A DNA stretch of 64,000 nucleotides from Dirofilaria immitis (lineage: Eukaryota; Nematoda; Chromadorea; Rhabditida; Onchocercidae). A program made the position numbers and the translations under genes. The notes below the pieces were generated by a model. It was not told the DNA's origin and searched no databases. It saw only the letters and a program-made list of their open reading frames with translations. Positions 1 through 12,955 of this stretch are shown here, piece after piece. Within the stretch, counting starts at the first letter, position 1, and each line of letters begins with the position of its first letter. The stretch lies in contig JAKNDB010000076.1 of assembly GCA_024305405.1 (NCBI GenBank), positions 492,501 to 556,500 on the forward strand, written 5' to 3'.

Positions 1-1085
1 GAATGGGCTCAAGATAACAAGAGAGATACAAACAGATATAATAACATCTAGCCTAAAATGTAACTGTGACAAGAAATGCAATGCACATTATTATGAAATG
101 CAACATTGCATGTCGTAAAACATGATTCAACAAAGGATGAAGAGTAGTTGAGAGAGTTAAGCAAAGCAAAGAAAATGAGTGACCTGAAGGGAATAACGAT
201 TTGTTCTCGGCTTTCTCATATTTATTGACCACAGCACTGATTGTTTAACATGGATAGTGAAGGATGAAGAAAGTGAGGTAATGGCAAAATGGAGCCAAAT
301 TTCCCTCATCGATTTTTTTCATCGGGAGAGGAGTGGCCTAACAAAATTAAGTGCTCGAAGAACATATAAACTTGACTTGACTCGACCGCAATCATTAGTG
401 ATAATACCGTGTGTCATACACTTCGAAATACTATCCAAAATTATCACAGCTACCACATTCGCTCTTTACTCACTTGTAAAATATACGATTATACAAAACA
501 TCACATGCAGGAATGCAAAGATATTTTGCCGAACTTTTGAAATAATGAAGAGGAAGGACAATCGTTTTCGTATTGAGCCATATATAATGATATAAAGCAA
601 ACCAAGAAGACTCGGTTTGTACCAAATTTTTCCCCGTTCTCTGAGACCATTGACTTCTGTTTTGCTGATTGCTAATTTCTTTCGGGATTTGTTGTATGTT
701 CTTGTCTTCCTCTTTCTACTTTCTCTCTGTTCTCCAACTTTAGAATAAAGGGTTCGAATGGGAAAAAGGCAAGAATGGGAAGCAGTGATTTATAAATTGG
801 CTGTTATTTAACAAAGAATAGAAGATCACAGAAGTATAATGTCTCAAATCGAATTTGAAGTAGAAATGATAATTGAGCAAGAGCATAATGAGAGGAAAAA
901 TTTTTTCATCTTATCCAGTTGTTTCAGTTCTTTTTAATTTCCTTCTTTGCACGATGAAAGACTTTTTGATGTTATTTTTTTATAATATTCGCTTTTCTTT
1001 TAACTTTGTACATGAATTTTTCCATATTTTCTTTCGTGATGCAATGTTGATGAAATTTTTATGGCGTAATATATGATTCATTTAT
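1..1085. other. 5' flank of vps-4, no gene seen
   Basis: Upstream sequence of vps-4. The open frame at 257-595 has no recognisable domain, an A+T-driven composition and no splice or start context I trust, so I do not call it. A CT-rich stretch (about 700-740) and T-rich runs (900-1030) are the only visible biases. The promoter must lie here, but I see no specific element. Confidence 0.5.
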
Positions 1086-1095
1086 TCTGTTTCAG
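1086..1095 (+). other. candidate spliced-leader acceptor of vps-4
   Basis: TCTGTTTCAG ends one base before the vps-4 start codon (ATG 1097-1099). A full acceptor with no upstream coding exon, touching the ATG, is the typical arrangement of a nematode trans-spliced mRNA. Trans-splicing itself is inferred, not seen. Confidence 0.55.
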
Positions 1096-1096
1096 A

Positions 1097-4000
1097 ATGT
1101 CAGGTAATGGATCTACACTTCAAGTAAGTGCCATTATCTTGTTGTCAAGTGTAATGGGAAAGTTTTCATCCTTTAAATATTTATCATTTAAAATTAATTT
1201 TGTATTGATTTTCCTGATCAATTAGAAGCAGATAGTTCATTCTTCAAAATAAATCTTTTTTATATTGTAGAAAGCAATTGAGCTGGTAACAAAGGCAACA
1301 GAAGAAGATAAAAAAAAATTATCCAGAAGCACTACGATTATATAAACATGGGATCGACTATTTTCTTCATGCTATAAAATGTAAGTTACCATTAGTAATT
1401 TAAAAGTAAAATTTTGATATAGGATGTTGATATCAGTTTATTCTCTCTATCGAATTTTTTGATGCATATTTTGATTACGCTTCTCTTTATATTTTGTTTT
1501 AGTTATAACTAAGATACTTCTTTCCTGTGAATTGAATGCGATACAATTATGCATTTAGATGAAGCTCAGAGTGAGAAACAAAAGGACACAATTCGGCAAC
1601 GTTGTGCTTCCTATTTAGATCGAGCGGAAAAAGTGAAGGAATATCTAAAGGTAATACTGATGAAGCGAAGCGCTTAAATGCTTACTTTGATTTTTTATCA
1701 CTCTTTTTCTCGTCTTCTGTTACCCACTAATGAAAAAGTTGAAAATGAAAAGATATATGTCAAAGGTATCATTTTAAATTAAATGGTTGCCCAAGTCATC
1801 ATTTGAAATTTACAATTTATTTCGATAATCATAGCTAATGAAAGTAGGTTAAATTGGCTAGCAAGAATTCTATGATGATTTTAATGATTTGAGTGAATTG
1901 ATTGTTAATATTTAGGACGTAACTGCTTTCTGCTCAATAAAGAAATTTTGTGAAAAATTGACTGGTACTGGTATTATGGACCTTTTAGCAGATCTACACA
2001 AAATGTTTGTACCATAAATGAGTTTATAAAATTTAAAATACTGCATAAAATATTTTTGCCTTTTTCTATCACATTTTTGAAATGAAAATGGTATTAGATT
2101 TATTCAGCTATTTTGGCAATAGTGAGATGACATTGATTTATCCAGTTGCTTTAGCGCTGCAACTAATCTTAACCACACTGCTTGGGTTTTGTTTTATACA
2201 TTTATCATTAATTTTATGGTAATTCGGTCCTTTTGAATTTATATGCTTTGAAACTATTTATTTCGTAGGCGTATCTGAAGCATTGTATCGTTTGTGTCAT
2301 TCTCTTCTTATTACATCAAATCTACCTTTTGCAATTCTCCATGTATTCACGTCGATTTCTTACAAACTTCGAAAAGAATCAAAAAAATTTACACTTTTTT
2401 ATAGTCTGGTGGTGATCGAAAAAAGGCGGTAAAGATGATGCTTCTGGTGCGAAAGGGTCAGATTCAGACTCTGAAAAAGACACTGAAAATAAAAAATTGC
2501 AAGAAAGATTGTCAGGTGCCATTGTTATGGAGAAACCGAATGTAAGTTGGGATGATATTGCTGGTCTTGAAGGAGCTAAGGAGGCATTGAAGGAAGCAGT
2601 CATACTACCAATCAAATTTCCTCAATTATTTACAGGTTTGCGCATTTTATGGACTCAATAAAGTTCTTTTGGAATTTGAAATTCATGAACAGATGTTAGT
2701 GTTAATTAGCAAAACGGAAACATAAGATATAAAAAATTGAAATATTGAATGTGGGACGCGATTAATTTATAGGAAGTACCATCGTCTAAGTCCATCAAAT
2801 TAATTGAAGTGATTTATGTTTTACTTCTTTTATTCGAAATCTTTATTTTCTTTATAGGATTTTTTCTAAAATGGTTTCAGATTTGGACTTTTTCGCTGGT
2901 GGGCTTTACAGTTTCTTTATATTTTTCTTCTTTTTTCGAAATTTTTTTCTAATAATTTTCGTAAAATTCTCGAAATTATTTTCCGTAATGTTCTACCAGA
3001 ATTAATACATTTTTGTATTCTCCTTCAAGAGGAAATTGCTATTTCTCCATAATATGCTGTTGAGTATGCAAACAAAAACTAAAATTCTAAGCTTATCTTC
3101 TGCAGAAATTTATCAACAAGTTTCTTTTTGTAAGCTTGTGGCCTAACCATGGACCAGACTCAATGTTACTCAGTGCTAGAATGACTAAAAGAGCTCTATT
3201 TTCTTGTTCTTTGAAAGAGTTAGAAAGGTTAAGCCTTCAGAAGATACATGTAAGGGAATGCAAGTACCTCTATACTACGTTATAAATGTAAAATGTGACA
3301 CATGTGCATTTGCATTTGCGAAATGATAATTAAATTACATGGTATATTGTAACTATAGTAAAACTTCATTTTACATCTTTCTTCAGCGATAATAGGAACT
3401 TAATTAGCAAGTCGATAATAATACATGATAACTGATCGATTCAACATTCTTGAGATAGTGAATAATATGCTTGGACTAGATACAATAGCACTGAACATAA
3501 GCACTGTGAAAATTATAAGTGTTGCGTGAGAGCATGAGCGTTCGGTGCTTTGTGAGCTCGAGCTGTTAATGCCATATCTTCCTCTTTCATGAGAAATAGA
3601 GATGCACCGTAAAGAGCTGGAGATATGAAGCATTGCATAAATGCCAGGAATAGCATTACAACAGGAACTGTCGAATCCGGTTTCCTCCAATCTTTGACTA
3701 TCGTTATAGCGTAAAATGGTAACTGGTAGAATGGACTAGAAAAAAATTTTCTTAGTTTCAACTTGCTTAATTAAATCTGAATATAATATGCAATAAATTC
3801 GACAAACCTTAATAGGAATGAATAAACCAAAAACGACTTTTGTATAAGCCAATGCTTTGAAATACGATCGGACTATGGTAGAGTATGCCGAGAACTCTGA
3901 TATAAGCATAAGAAGCCAATGATGCAGGTATAAATACTCCCAGAATTAAAAGATATGTTAAGAATTTAAGGCCACTGTCGCTGAAATATACATTCTGGTT

Positions 4001-7000
4001 AAATCATTTGAGGCTGCGCATTCGAACCTTTTGAAAGTTTTCTTAGATTTCAAAAACTCAATAAAATTTTCGTTTCATTTTCTCGACACTTGTTTCAAGT
4101 CTTATTTGCTGAATTAAGAAACGCAAACTGTTTTCTCATTGATTGATTTAGATAGTAAATAAAGAAATTGGCTAAACCTGTCTCCCCATATGCAGTGCCT
4201 AAATGAGGGATCGTAGATAATTATGTGTCCATTGGTAATCGTTGGTAGTGCTAGGCCAAATGCCAGCAGCCAGGAAAGGATGCATAACATATTAGGTGGT
4301 AAGCCAAAGAGTTGTTCATAATGTATTCGTGCAAATGTCAACAAATGTACGCCGGCTATGCAAAGTGCCATGAAATGTATCACGGTCCATATAGCACATG
4401 TCAGCAGAGCCTGAAACCAAATTTCTTAATCTCAAAAATTGATTCAGAATGTTAAGTATAAAGACTTATTTACTAATTTATATTTCACATCTATGGATAA
4501 AGGAATTTTTCTGATTGTTTGATAAAAATTCTTTATAAGCTTTGAGTAATCCATATGGATGTCAAGACTTTTCATTTCATTTTGTGTGAATAATTCTAGA
4601 TTAAGAATCAAATACTGTTTGATAATAGAATATCCCACTATATTTCATAGAACTGGAAAATTTTTCAAATGATTTAAAAGATTTACTTTATTAAAGTAGT
4701 TATTTTTGACTTACAGTTTTGTTTTTGCTTATGGGAAATAATTACTGATAGTCTAACAAAACTGAGTAAATATGTGATGTTAGATAAATGATATTCCGGG
4801 GAAAAAAATAGTATTGTTCTTTCTCGGAATATTGAAGTACTGCTATGTAGCTGTCCAGAACTCCACGGAAGCAAGTAATGACATAACCAAATGAGATGAT
4901 TAATAAATTACCTGTACTCGGCACATTACGTTGCTATGGGCCCAAATATTGACTCCCGTCCACACATTATAGATGAACATTGGTAGTAGAAGACATAGAG
5001 CTGCCGCATTTGTTATGCATAAATGGGCAATGAAATGGGATGAAATGAAATTACGATATAGTCTATTATAAATAATATAAATCAGTAATGTACAGTTGGC
5101 CAAAAGGGCCAATAAACTAATGCAGGCAAATGTAATAGCGAATAAAGGTTTCGGTTCAGCAGTTATTTCAATTGCGGTAATTAATACTTCAGAATGATTG
5201 GATGATATTGGTGGAAACATTGCCGTAGTCGTTGTTACACTCCTAATATTGCTATTTTGATTTTTCTGAGATCTGGTCTTTTACGAATTTTAAGGAATAA
5301 TATTTTGTTGATTTTGGACAAAATGGCTCATTTACATTTTAAGACGGTATCCTAAAATGAATTTTCCACTTATTAACTAAAAAATTAGATATATTGCCGA
5401 TATTCTCGATTGTTTTTTTTATTATTTCAGCGAAATAAATTTCCATTTATGAAGAATTAGAGTTATAAGAAGCAGAATCTTTTTGATAGATTAGTAGATA
5501 AACTATGTCCACAAAATTTAAGTAAATCTTAATTATGTAATTTAGACGAATTTGAGTAACGTACATTTGTTGCATATTCAAAAGTCCATGAAATAGAAAT
5601 CAATTATGAAAATAGTTAAGTAGAATCTAAGCCATGTGATTAAACAGTATATTTTCAAATAAAAGTAAAATTTTTCATCGAGTGGAGCAGTGGATTAATA
5701 GAAATTTTCTCTCTAGACAAAAATAAGATAGTTTTTATGGAAATCAATTATAACATTTATCGAATTAACAATAAATGCTTGTAAATTATAAAATAAGTGA
5801 AGAAAAATCATCATAATAACTAAGTTGAATATTCGGGACATTCTAATTTTGTAGTGCTCATTAGACTTTATATGGTTGCGATTATTCATATGATTGTTAT
5901 AGATTTTCATCATGTTACTAATTTGCATAAAACGACAAGTATTGTGTTGAAGAGCTAAATGTATCTGAGAGATTGATCAGAAAATCACTATAAGTTTATG
6001 AATGCATATTACAAAGATGATATTTGCACTACGACTCCGAGAAAAGCCAAATGACACTTCAGCTTTTGATTAAGAAAAGTGATGTTTTCATAAACCATTC
6101 ATTTCCAGAGATTTTCACGATCAATTCGATGTAATATTTCTTGTATGAAAAATAACAGATAAAAGATAATTCAGATACGAGAAATTTTCGCTATGGAGAA
6201 AAAGAATTAAGAATTAGGAGATTTGCCACTTATCGTTTTGACAATAATGCAGGGTGTGTACTTCGACCTAGCGAAATAGATGAGTGTGTATGGATGTGTG
6301 CGTATTTATATTAGTGCCATTCAAACACTGGATAAGCCTGACAGGCTGTCGTTACTGCTTCTTCTCCTGATATAATTTCTGCAAATGCTGCTGCTCACTC
6401 TCATGGAAGCACACTAGCTAGACTCGAAGAGAATCTTAGTGGATTATCGATTTTATACACTCATCAACTTTATCGACTATTTATCTTGCACGACATCATG
6501 TGCTTTGTATAGCACGGTATCCGCATCTGCATATCTTTTGAAGACTGAGTTTATGGATGATTTGCCTTTGATATTTCATTGAATTAGGCTATTTGTTATT
6601 GTTACTTGTTGAAAGACCGGAGTGGATAATGATTTTGTTCAAAAAAGCTTTTCAGATAGTTGTTCCTCAAACAAACATTTTTCACTTTTCCCATTAGCTT
6701 TCTTCACTAATTTTTTATTTTAAGTTACTTACGCCTCCTTCTGTTAGTCATAATCTATTATTTTGCCATATTCTTTAGTTTATAACCATTATTTATTGAA
6801 TTTACTAATTATTTGGAAACTTTATTCTTATCTAATTTTTATTTCTTTTTGATTTTTAGGTAACAGAAAACCATGGCGTGGGATTTTGCTTTTCGGTCCG
6901 CCGGGAACTGGCAAATCGTACATAGCAAAAGCAGTTGCAACTGAAGCTAACAATTCAACATTTTCTCAGTTTCATCTTCAGATTTAATGTCAAAATGGTT

Positions 7001-8087
7001 AGGGGAGTCGGAAAGGTTTGTATTTTTGATATGTTGAAAAATTGAAAGTATGATTATGAACTATATGTTTGAATATAATTTCATAGTAGAATTAAAGATT
7101 TTTTTCTTCAACAGATCGCAAGTTTTTGATAAACATAATGATGAAACTGAGATCCTTCTTGCAATATCCTACTTGATTCTATAAAAGATGGGAAATGAAG
7201 GAGTTGAGAATCTTCGGAACTACTTTTTGAAATTGTATTCATGATTAATTGAAAATGATATAATACTGGAAAGTGCTGGAAATTGAAAATGTAGATGTGA
7301 CTTTTGGACTACTGGAATAGACAACAACGCCTGACTTTTGGACTGCTGGAATAGACAACAATGTTGCCTAATATACTGGAGTCCAAGTATTGCTATCGGA
7401 ATTTTTTAAATCGAAAGGTAGGTCAAAGAGGTTAGAATCTGAAGGGTCTGAAAGGATGCTCTGCAAATTACTAGAAGATAAGGTTCTCATATAAAAAATG
7501 CGTCGAAATCTACAAACTCTTATGAGTTTTCAACATTTATCATTGTGTACCGACTTTTTCAGACTGGTAAAGCAATTGTTCGAAATGGCTCGAGAACACA
7601 AACCATCGATAATATTCATCGATGAGATTGATTCATTGTGCTCATCACGTTCCGACACGGAAAGTGAATCAGCTCGACGTATAAAAACCGAATTTTTAGT
7701 TCAGATGCAGGGAGTTGGCAATGACATGGAGGGCATTCTAGTACTTGGTGCTACTAACATCCCGTGGGTATTAGATGCTGCTATTCGACGACGATTTGAG
7801 GTCAGTGAATTATCTTTTTGGAGTAGATCTTTTATATAGATCATATTTATACATTTCAAGTGTATTATCTTTCGATAATTATGTAGACAGGAACAGGTAT
7901 TTCTGGGAAAGTAAATCAAGTTTAAATATTTTTAACAGGAATGTCTTAAGAATATAGGATTCTTTAATAAGCGATCATAAATTATTTGACAGTTAAAATA
8001 AAAAATCGGAAAATGGATTTTTCATATTGTTGAAGGTGATCCCTACCCAACCAATTCATGAATATTTATGACATTCATTTTTAATTG

Positions 8088-8134
<47 letters not shown>

Positions 8135-9208
8135 TATGCATATTACATATTTTACTTTCTCAGAATTCATTTTCTAAAAATAGAATTTCTAGAGGAAAAA
8201 TAACTTGTTGGAGAACTCAGAAATTATGATTATCAACTGATATTTCTAACTTTTAGAAGCGGATTTATATCCCGTTACCAGAAGCAAATGCTAGGAAAGA
8301 TATGTTTAAATTGCATGTCGGGAAGAATACACCACATTCATTAACGGAACAGGATTTCAAGGTTTATGCTAATTTTATTTAATTCCTCTTCTTGCATTTT
8401 CTAAAAAATGAAATTTTAGTCACGCGAGGATTGTATTTCTAAGGAAGAAGTAAAAAGATATATGTATATTAATGTTGAATGAGAGAGACCGCGATATTGG
8501 TGAGGAAAGGAAAGGAAAGGAAAGGAAAAGATATGAATTAAATGTGACCGTAATGTAGTCATTTCTGCTGTAGCAGTGATTCAATAGTAAATGTGAAATT
8601 ATCTCTAATTTTCATACTAAACTCTGATTTTTTGGTTTCTGCTGTTTCCAGACCCTAGCAGAAAGAACGGAAGGTTTCTCTGGATATGACATTTCAATTG
8701 TTGTGCGAGAGGCTCTAATGCAACCGATTCGTAAAGTACAAACAGCAACTCACTTCAAGCATGTTTCTGGACCGTCACCGTCAAACTGTAATGTTATTGT
8801 ACATGATTTGTTGACTCCTTGCTCTCCTGGTGATCCAGATGCAATGGCAATGTCCTTCATAGATGTGCCCGCTGATAAATTAGCTGAACCAGTTCTCTCA
8901 ATGGTACATTTTCTTGCTGACGAGATTTCTGATTCTCTATAAAGTAGTATTAAGAGATGATGAAGAGCGAAAATGAATTAAATGTTCATTTTGTCAATAC
9001 AAAACAAAGAACAGAAATAGTTGATTTGTCCTTAAATTTCCTCGTTGGATAGAATCAGAATAATCCTAGATAATCATGACTTTTAATAAATTTCATTAAA
9101 ATTCAGAATGATATGCTACGGTCGTTAATGAACACAAAGCCAACAGTAAATAAGGCGGATTTGGATAAGCTAATGCAGTTTACGAAAGATTTCGGTCAGG
9201 AAGGATGA
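1097..9208 (+). CDS. vps-4: VPS4 AAA ATPase (ESCRT-III disassembly)
   Basis: Hexameric AAA ATPase that pulls apart ESCRT-III filaments in multivesicular body sorting, cytokinesis and membrane repair. Nine exons: 1097-1123, 1271-1380, 1559-1650, 2405-2635, 6860-7015, 7563-7800, 8257-8361, 8652-8903, 9107-9208; about 437 residues, the usual family length. Exons 1-3 encode the N-terminal MIT domain (begins [18 protein letters not shown]) that binds ESCRT-III tails. Exon 5 has Walker A GPPGTGKS, exon 6 Walker B IIFIDE and the RRRFE arginine-finger region, and exon 9 ends in DFGQEG as in animal VPS4. Three exons break frame at homopolymers: A run 1310-1318, A run 2419-2424 and T run 6961-6964. Each is repaired by a one- or two-base change, and all flanking residues match VPS4, so I read these as assembly errors. 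Intron 4 (2636-6859) contains a nested gene on the other strand. Confidence 0.93.
3513..5220 (-). CDS. orphan rhodopsin-like seven-helix receptor, nested in vps-4 intron 4
   Basis: Predicted plasma-membrane G-protein-coupled receptor; ligand unknown. Four exons: 5220-4912, 4410-4178, 3980-3808, 3735-3513; about 312 residues. Seven hydrophobic segments are visible: helix 1 near [19 protein letters not shown], helix 2 near [18 protein letters not shown], helix 3 near [14 protein letters not shown], helix 4 near [16 protein letters not shown], helix 5 near [16 protein letters not shown], helix 6 near [18 protein letters not shown], helix 7 near [19 protein letters not shown]. Cysteines before helix 3 (NVMCRVQ) and in loop 2 (RHCIWGD) fit the conserved disulfide. 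The usual D/E-R-Y motif after helix 3 appears as A-R-I. Exon 3 changes frame near 3870-3880 (one base short). The gene lies wholly inside an intron of vps-4 on the opposite strand. The family assignment is sound; the subfamily is not resolved. Confidence 0.8.
7299..7366 (+). repeat. 34-bp tandem duplication in vps-4 intron 5
   Basis: The unit beginning GACTTTTGGACT at 7299 recurs at 7333 with a few substitutions (ACTACTGG versus ACTGCTGG, CAACG versus CAATG). It is intronic and has no coding role. Confidence 0.8.
8091..8131. repeat. (TA)n microsatellite in vps-4 intron 6
   Basis: An uninterrupted TA repeat of about 41 bases between exons 6 and 7. Confidence 0.95.
8503..8529 (+). repeat. (AGGAA)n microsatellite in vps-4 intron 7
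   Basis: About five copies of AGGAA, the last imperfect, between exons 7 and 8. Confidence 0.9.
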
Positions 9209-10192
9209 CGGTTTGAGAAAAGAGATATATTTGATATGTGTTAAGCTATGTGCAGAACCAGTTATTTTAAATCATCGCTTTTCGACTATGTTTGCTTCAA
9301 AGTTTTTAGAAATCTTTAAAATTTTCTTGTTATTTTTATGGCATTTGAATAAGAAGAGATCAGAATATTCCAAACAGAAATTTATAGATTTATAGATTGC
9401 TTTCAGTGAATTCTGATTTTTTTGCTGTGGTTTAATTTATTTTCAATCATTCCAGTCTTCAGAGATATTTAGCTTCCAATTCGTATCTCCTCTATTAAAA
9501 ATATGTAGCTGTAAGCTGCGTTATTTCTGACTGTAGAAGATAATTCTTTTAAGTAAAGAAAAAGTTTGTTAGTATTAACCAAACAACTGTCCTCTTCTGT
9601 CAAATAAATTATTTTCTGAGCTGGGCTAGATAAAATCCTTCCCGGAAGTGATATTAGATTAATCATTGAAATTTTGGGATTTCTAGATTTCTTTTTTGAT
9701 ATGTTATTGTATTGATTCTAATTTTTATTCAAGAGATCTTGCAAAAAATTAGAATTTGAATTATCGAAATTTCGTAACGTAAGAAAAGGAGAAATGTTGT
9801 GTTGCGATAATAGCAATTATTTAATGTAAAAGTGCATATTGATCTTCTTTCTTATCTCTGAAGTTTAGAACTTTCTTGAAATTTATATCTGCACTGTTTC
9901 TATTAATAGTTTAATAAAACATTACCAAAATAGATATTTTAGCTGGTTCGTGTGGAGCAAGTTGCAATTCTTTCGGTAGATTCTATTCATTCATCCTCGT
10001 CTTTAATTTTTCGGTAATCATGACAGAGCCAAACAGATGTGAATCAGAAGAAAGGGAATCTTTTTTCTTATTGTCCTTCGAGAACTAATTTCTATTGAAT
10101 ATTTGTTTACTCACTCATTTTTTGTGCGTTTAATATAATCAAAAAAAACTGTTTTTACGTGAATTTGAAGTTAAACATTTTTTGTTCACTTT

Positions 10193-10249
10193 TATAGTTA
10201 AACTGATAATATATGGATGGTTATATAGTTAAACTGATAATATATGGAT
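10193..10249 (+). repeat. 26-bp direct repeat, 31-bp period
   Basis: TATAGTTAAACTGATAATAT followed by ATGGAT occurs at 10193-10218 and identically at 10224-10249, separated by five bases. Confidence 0.9.
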
Positions 10250-12020
10250 ATACTATTTATTTTTGATTTCTTATCGAAGATATGGGATCTATTAAATTAG
10301 GTAAATTCTTTATTATAAACTTTAATTTCGACAGAATCAAAGATAAGAGGTTATGAATAAAAGAAATAAAGTGGAGTTGTGCAATTTGTCAAACCAGATT
10401 TATATGTGAGGTGAGATCTTCTATTTTCAACATTAATCGTTGAATGTTTGCATTAATTTATCAAAGAAAGGGGATGGAACTGGATAAGCGAATAAATAGT
10501 ATAGTATATTCATTGAATTTGAAAATTTACGTAGCGAAACCTGTTAAAACCTGTAGTTACTGTTTCTTAAATAAGATCTCATCTGTTTTTTTGGGTTGCA
10601 TTAACTTCCACAAGCCTCCGGATTTAAAAATTTCTTTTGATCTCTGCGGATAGGCATTGCAATAGTTTCTGAATATCTAAGAGACTGTTATGCATAGATA
10701 TAAGTCTCACATGCAGGTGCATGTATCATATGTGCTGCTGGTAGTTATCGATATCGACTTTGGCATATTCGTTTTGTTCAGTGTTTTTAAAAGCTGGCTC
10801 CACGAATTATTTGAAAAACGAAGGTTGACATTTTTTAAAATGTTTTATTGAAATTATAATTCTTAATTTCTCTTTCGAAAGCTTGAGAACAAAGTAGTCT
10901 TCTGCTTTTCTAGTAATTTCATTTCTAACCTATTCTTTTTACTTGATATATATTCATGTAAGTGCACTTATTGATAAACATCAAGAGGGTAAGTATAGAT
11001 GATTAATTTAAATTATCTTAGTAATTGATATCAATAATGATAACTATGGATATTGAGCAAAATGAATTATTAGTATCGATATTTAAAAGATGAATAAGAA
11101 CATTATCAATTACAATTGGATTCGATTTTGGATGTTGCCACGTGACATAGGAAAGTATTTATTTCTGAGTTTGAAACATATTAAAATTTCTACTCTCTCG
11201 GCTGCTATGAAAATTGCCTTATTGAGTGATAAATAAATTGAATAAATAGGATGGTATAACTGTGCAGATAATAGGTAATGCACTGTTTGAATGAATGATT
11301 CGTAAGTTCGCCAGTGAGTATTGACAAGAATTAAGGAAACTTTAATAATTCGATGAAATTAGGTCATGAAATTAGTATTCGATATTGCGTATCATCAAAA
11401 ATATACACGTTTTGAGGATAGAACTATTATGAAGTCACTGTGCATTACTTCGATTTTTAAACTTGAATAACATTGATATGGTCATGGCATCCTTATCTCT
11501 TTATCCGACGAATCTCTCTCGATTAATCATAAGTATGATCTAAGAATTAATATAACTATTATTTTTGTAAAATTTAAATTATTCGAGAAATAAAAATAAA
11601 GAGAATTTCCGAATGACAGAATGATAGGTGAGGTCCGCAATATGTCATTCCTACCACAGATTCTTAATCTTTGGAAATTGTGCTCACTTTTCCTTTTTCT
11701 TTTTTTTCCTGTAATTATTGGTAATAGGGTATTATATGCATGAATACATTTATTGATTTGAACAGAGCGTGAAAATGATTTGACGATTTATTCGGTAGTG
11801 ACATGATCATATTTGCATACGTACAATGTATAGATAGATGTATGTGCTTACATGTAAAGTCAATACCGGCTATTATTCTGTGTCTCTTCTTTTTCGCAAA
11901 GACGGAAAAAAGAATTCATGTATCATGTTGTGTAGTTATAATGTTCGTAAGATCATACGTAGTACTCAGATAGTTTGCAAAATATAAGGGTCATTTAGTT
12001 TAGTTGAACTTTATTCAAAC

Positions 12021-12038
12021 ATATATATATATATATAT
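12021..12038. repeat. (AT)n microsatellite
   Basis: Nine AT units in the flank of the amino acid transporter. Confidence 0.9.
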
Positions 12039-12955
12039 TATAGCGATGTAACCCAGAACTGCTATACTCACTACTTGATTTATTCATCCCACGGTAGCAG
12101 TTCTACTTACAAAAATGGTCCACTTGAAGTATATAATATCAAGCAAACGAGATATCATACTCATTGAAAGTTCGAGAATAGATTAATGACATTTTGTCGA
12201 ACAATTCCTCCAATCATTCGCTTTATCAAATATAACTGCTTCATTACTACGGCTATTCTAAGGGAAGCTTCAGTATTTGGTATTTAATATCACTTCTGGT
12301 TAATTTCTGCTAATGTTTTTACAAATTCTGCATCATTTCTTGAATCAGTGGATGACTATTTGATGTATCCTTTTGCGTTCGATTATTTGGAAATCGGTAT
12401 TTAAGATACTTTATTATTGATAGCATTAGAAGATGTAAATTTGAGGAGGTCTTTTGTGCTTGTTTTAAAGGATATCAAAATTCAAACTTCTCGATTGTTG
12501 AAAATTGAAACTTATAAATGAGGAGATATTTATTTTGGGAAGGAAGAAATTCTAAGTTAGAAGCCTTACATTTAAGAGATTCAAAGCTTAAGCTTGATTT
12601 TTAAGCAATATCTTATTCCAATAAGAAGTTAGTAGTGCCTCTCCTCATATTGATCGTTTTCAAAGGATTTTCATTCGTTTAGCAGTTTATTCCATTTGTG
12701 AAGTCTTCCACACTGCTACTGTTACAGTGAGGATAGATATATATTTAATCAACAAATTATAACAATAGCTTGCGACAGCGGAGGAGACCGTGGGAAGAAA
12801 ATTATTGAGTGGACTTCCTTCTTTGCTATCTTTTTGTAACGACCAGTTATCGTGGTTGCTCATTTTTTCTTCGTTTTTTAATCATCTTCATTTATTTTAA
12901 GAAAGATTTCTCAATCCTACTATACGATAGTAAATATTCAATTCTGCGAGCGGAA

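Larger units (their letters stand above)
9209..12955. other. intergenic, no gene seen (vps-4 to transporter)
   Basis: About 3.7 kb of A+T-rich sequence. It must hold the vps-4 3' UTR and the promoter and 5' UTR of the amino acid transporter. It contains a 26-bp identical direct repeat (10193-10218 and 10224-10249) and an AT microsatellite at 12021-12038. Short open frames, such as the one at 10444-10653, show no family motif. Confidence 0.5.

Noticed and set aside
257..595. 112-codon open frame upstream of vps-4
   Set aside because: No recognisable domain, odd composition, and no promoter or splice context; expected by chance in this sequence.
3990..4040. GGTTCGAATGCGC on the minus strand, resembling a tRNA B-box
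   Set aside because: No matching A-box or cloverleaf could be drawn; it sits in an intron of the nested receptor.
1097..9208. vps-4 as a pseudogene because of three frame breaks
   Set aside because: All breaks lie in homopolymer runs, all splice sites and catalytic motifs are intact, and the same defect recurs in six other conserved genes of the window.
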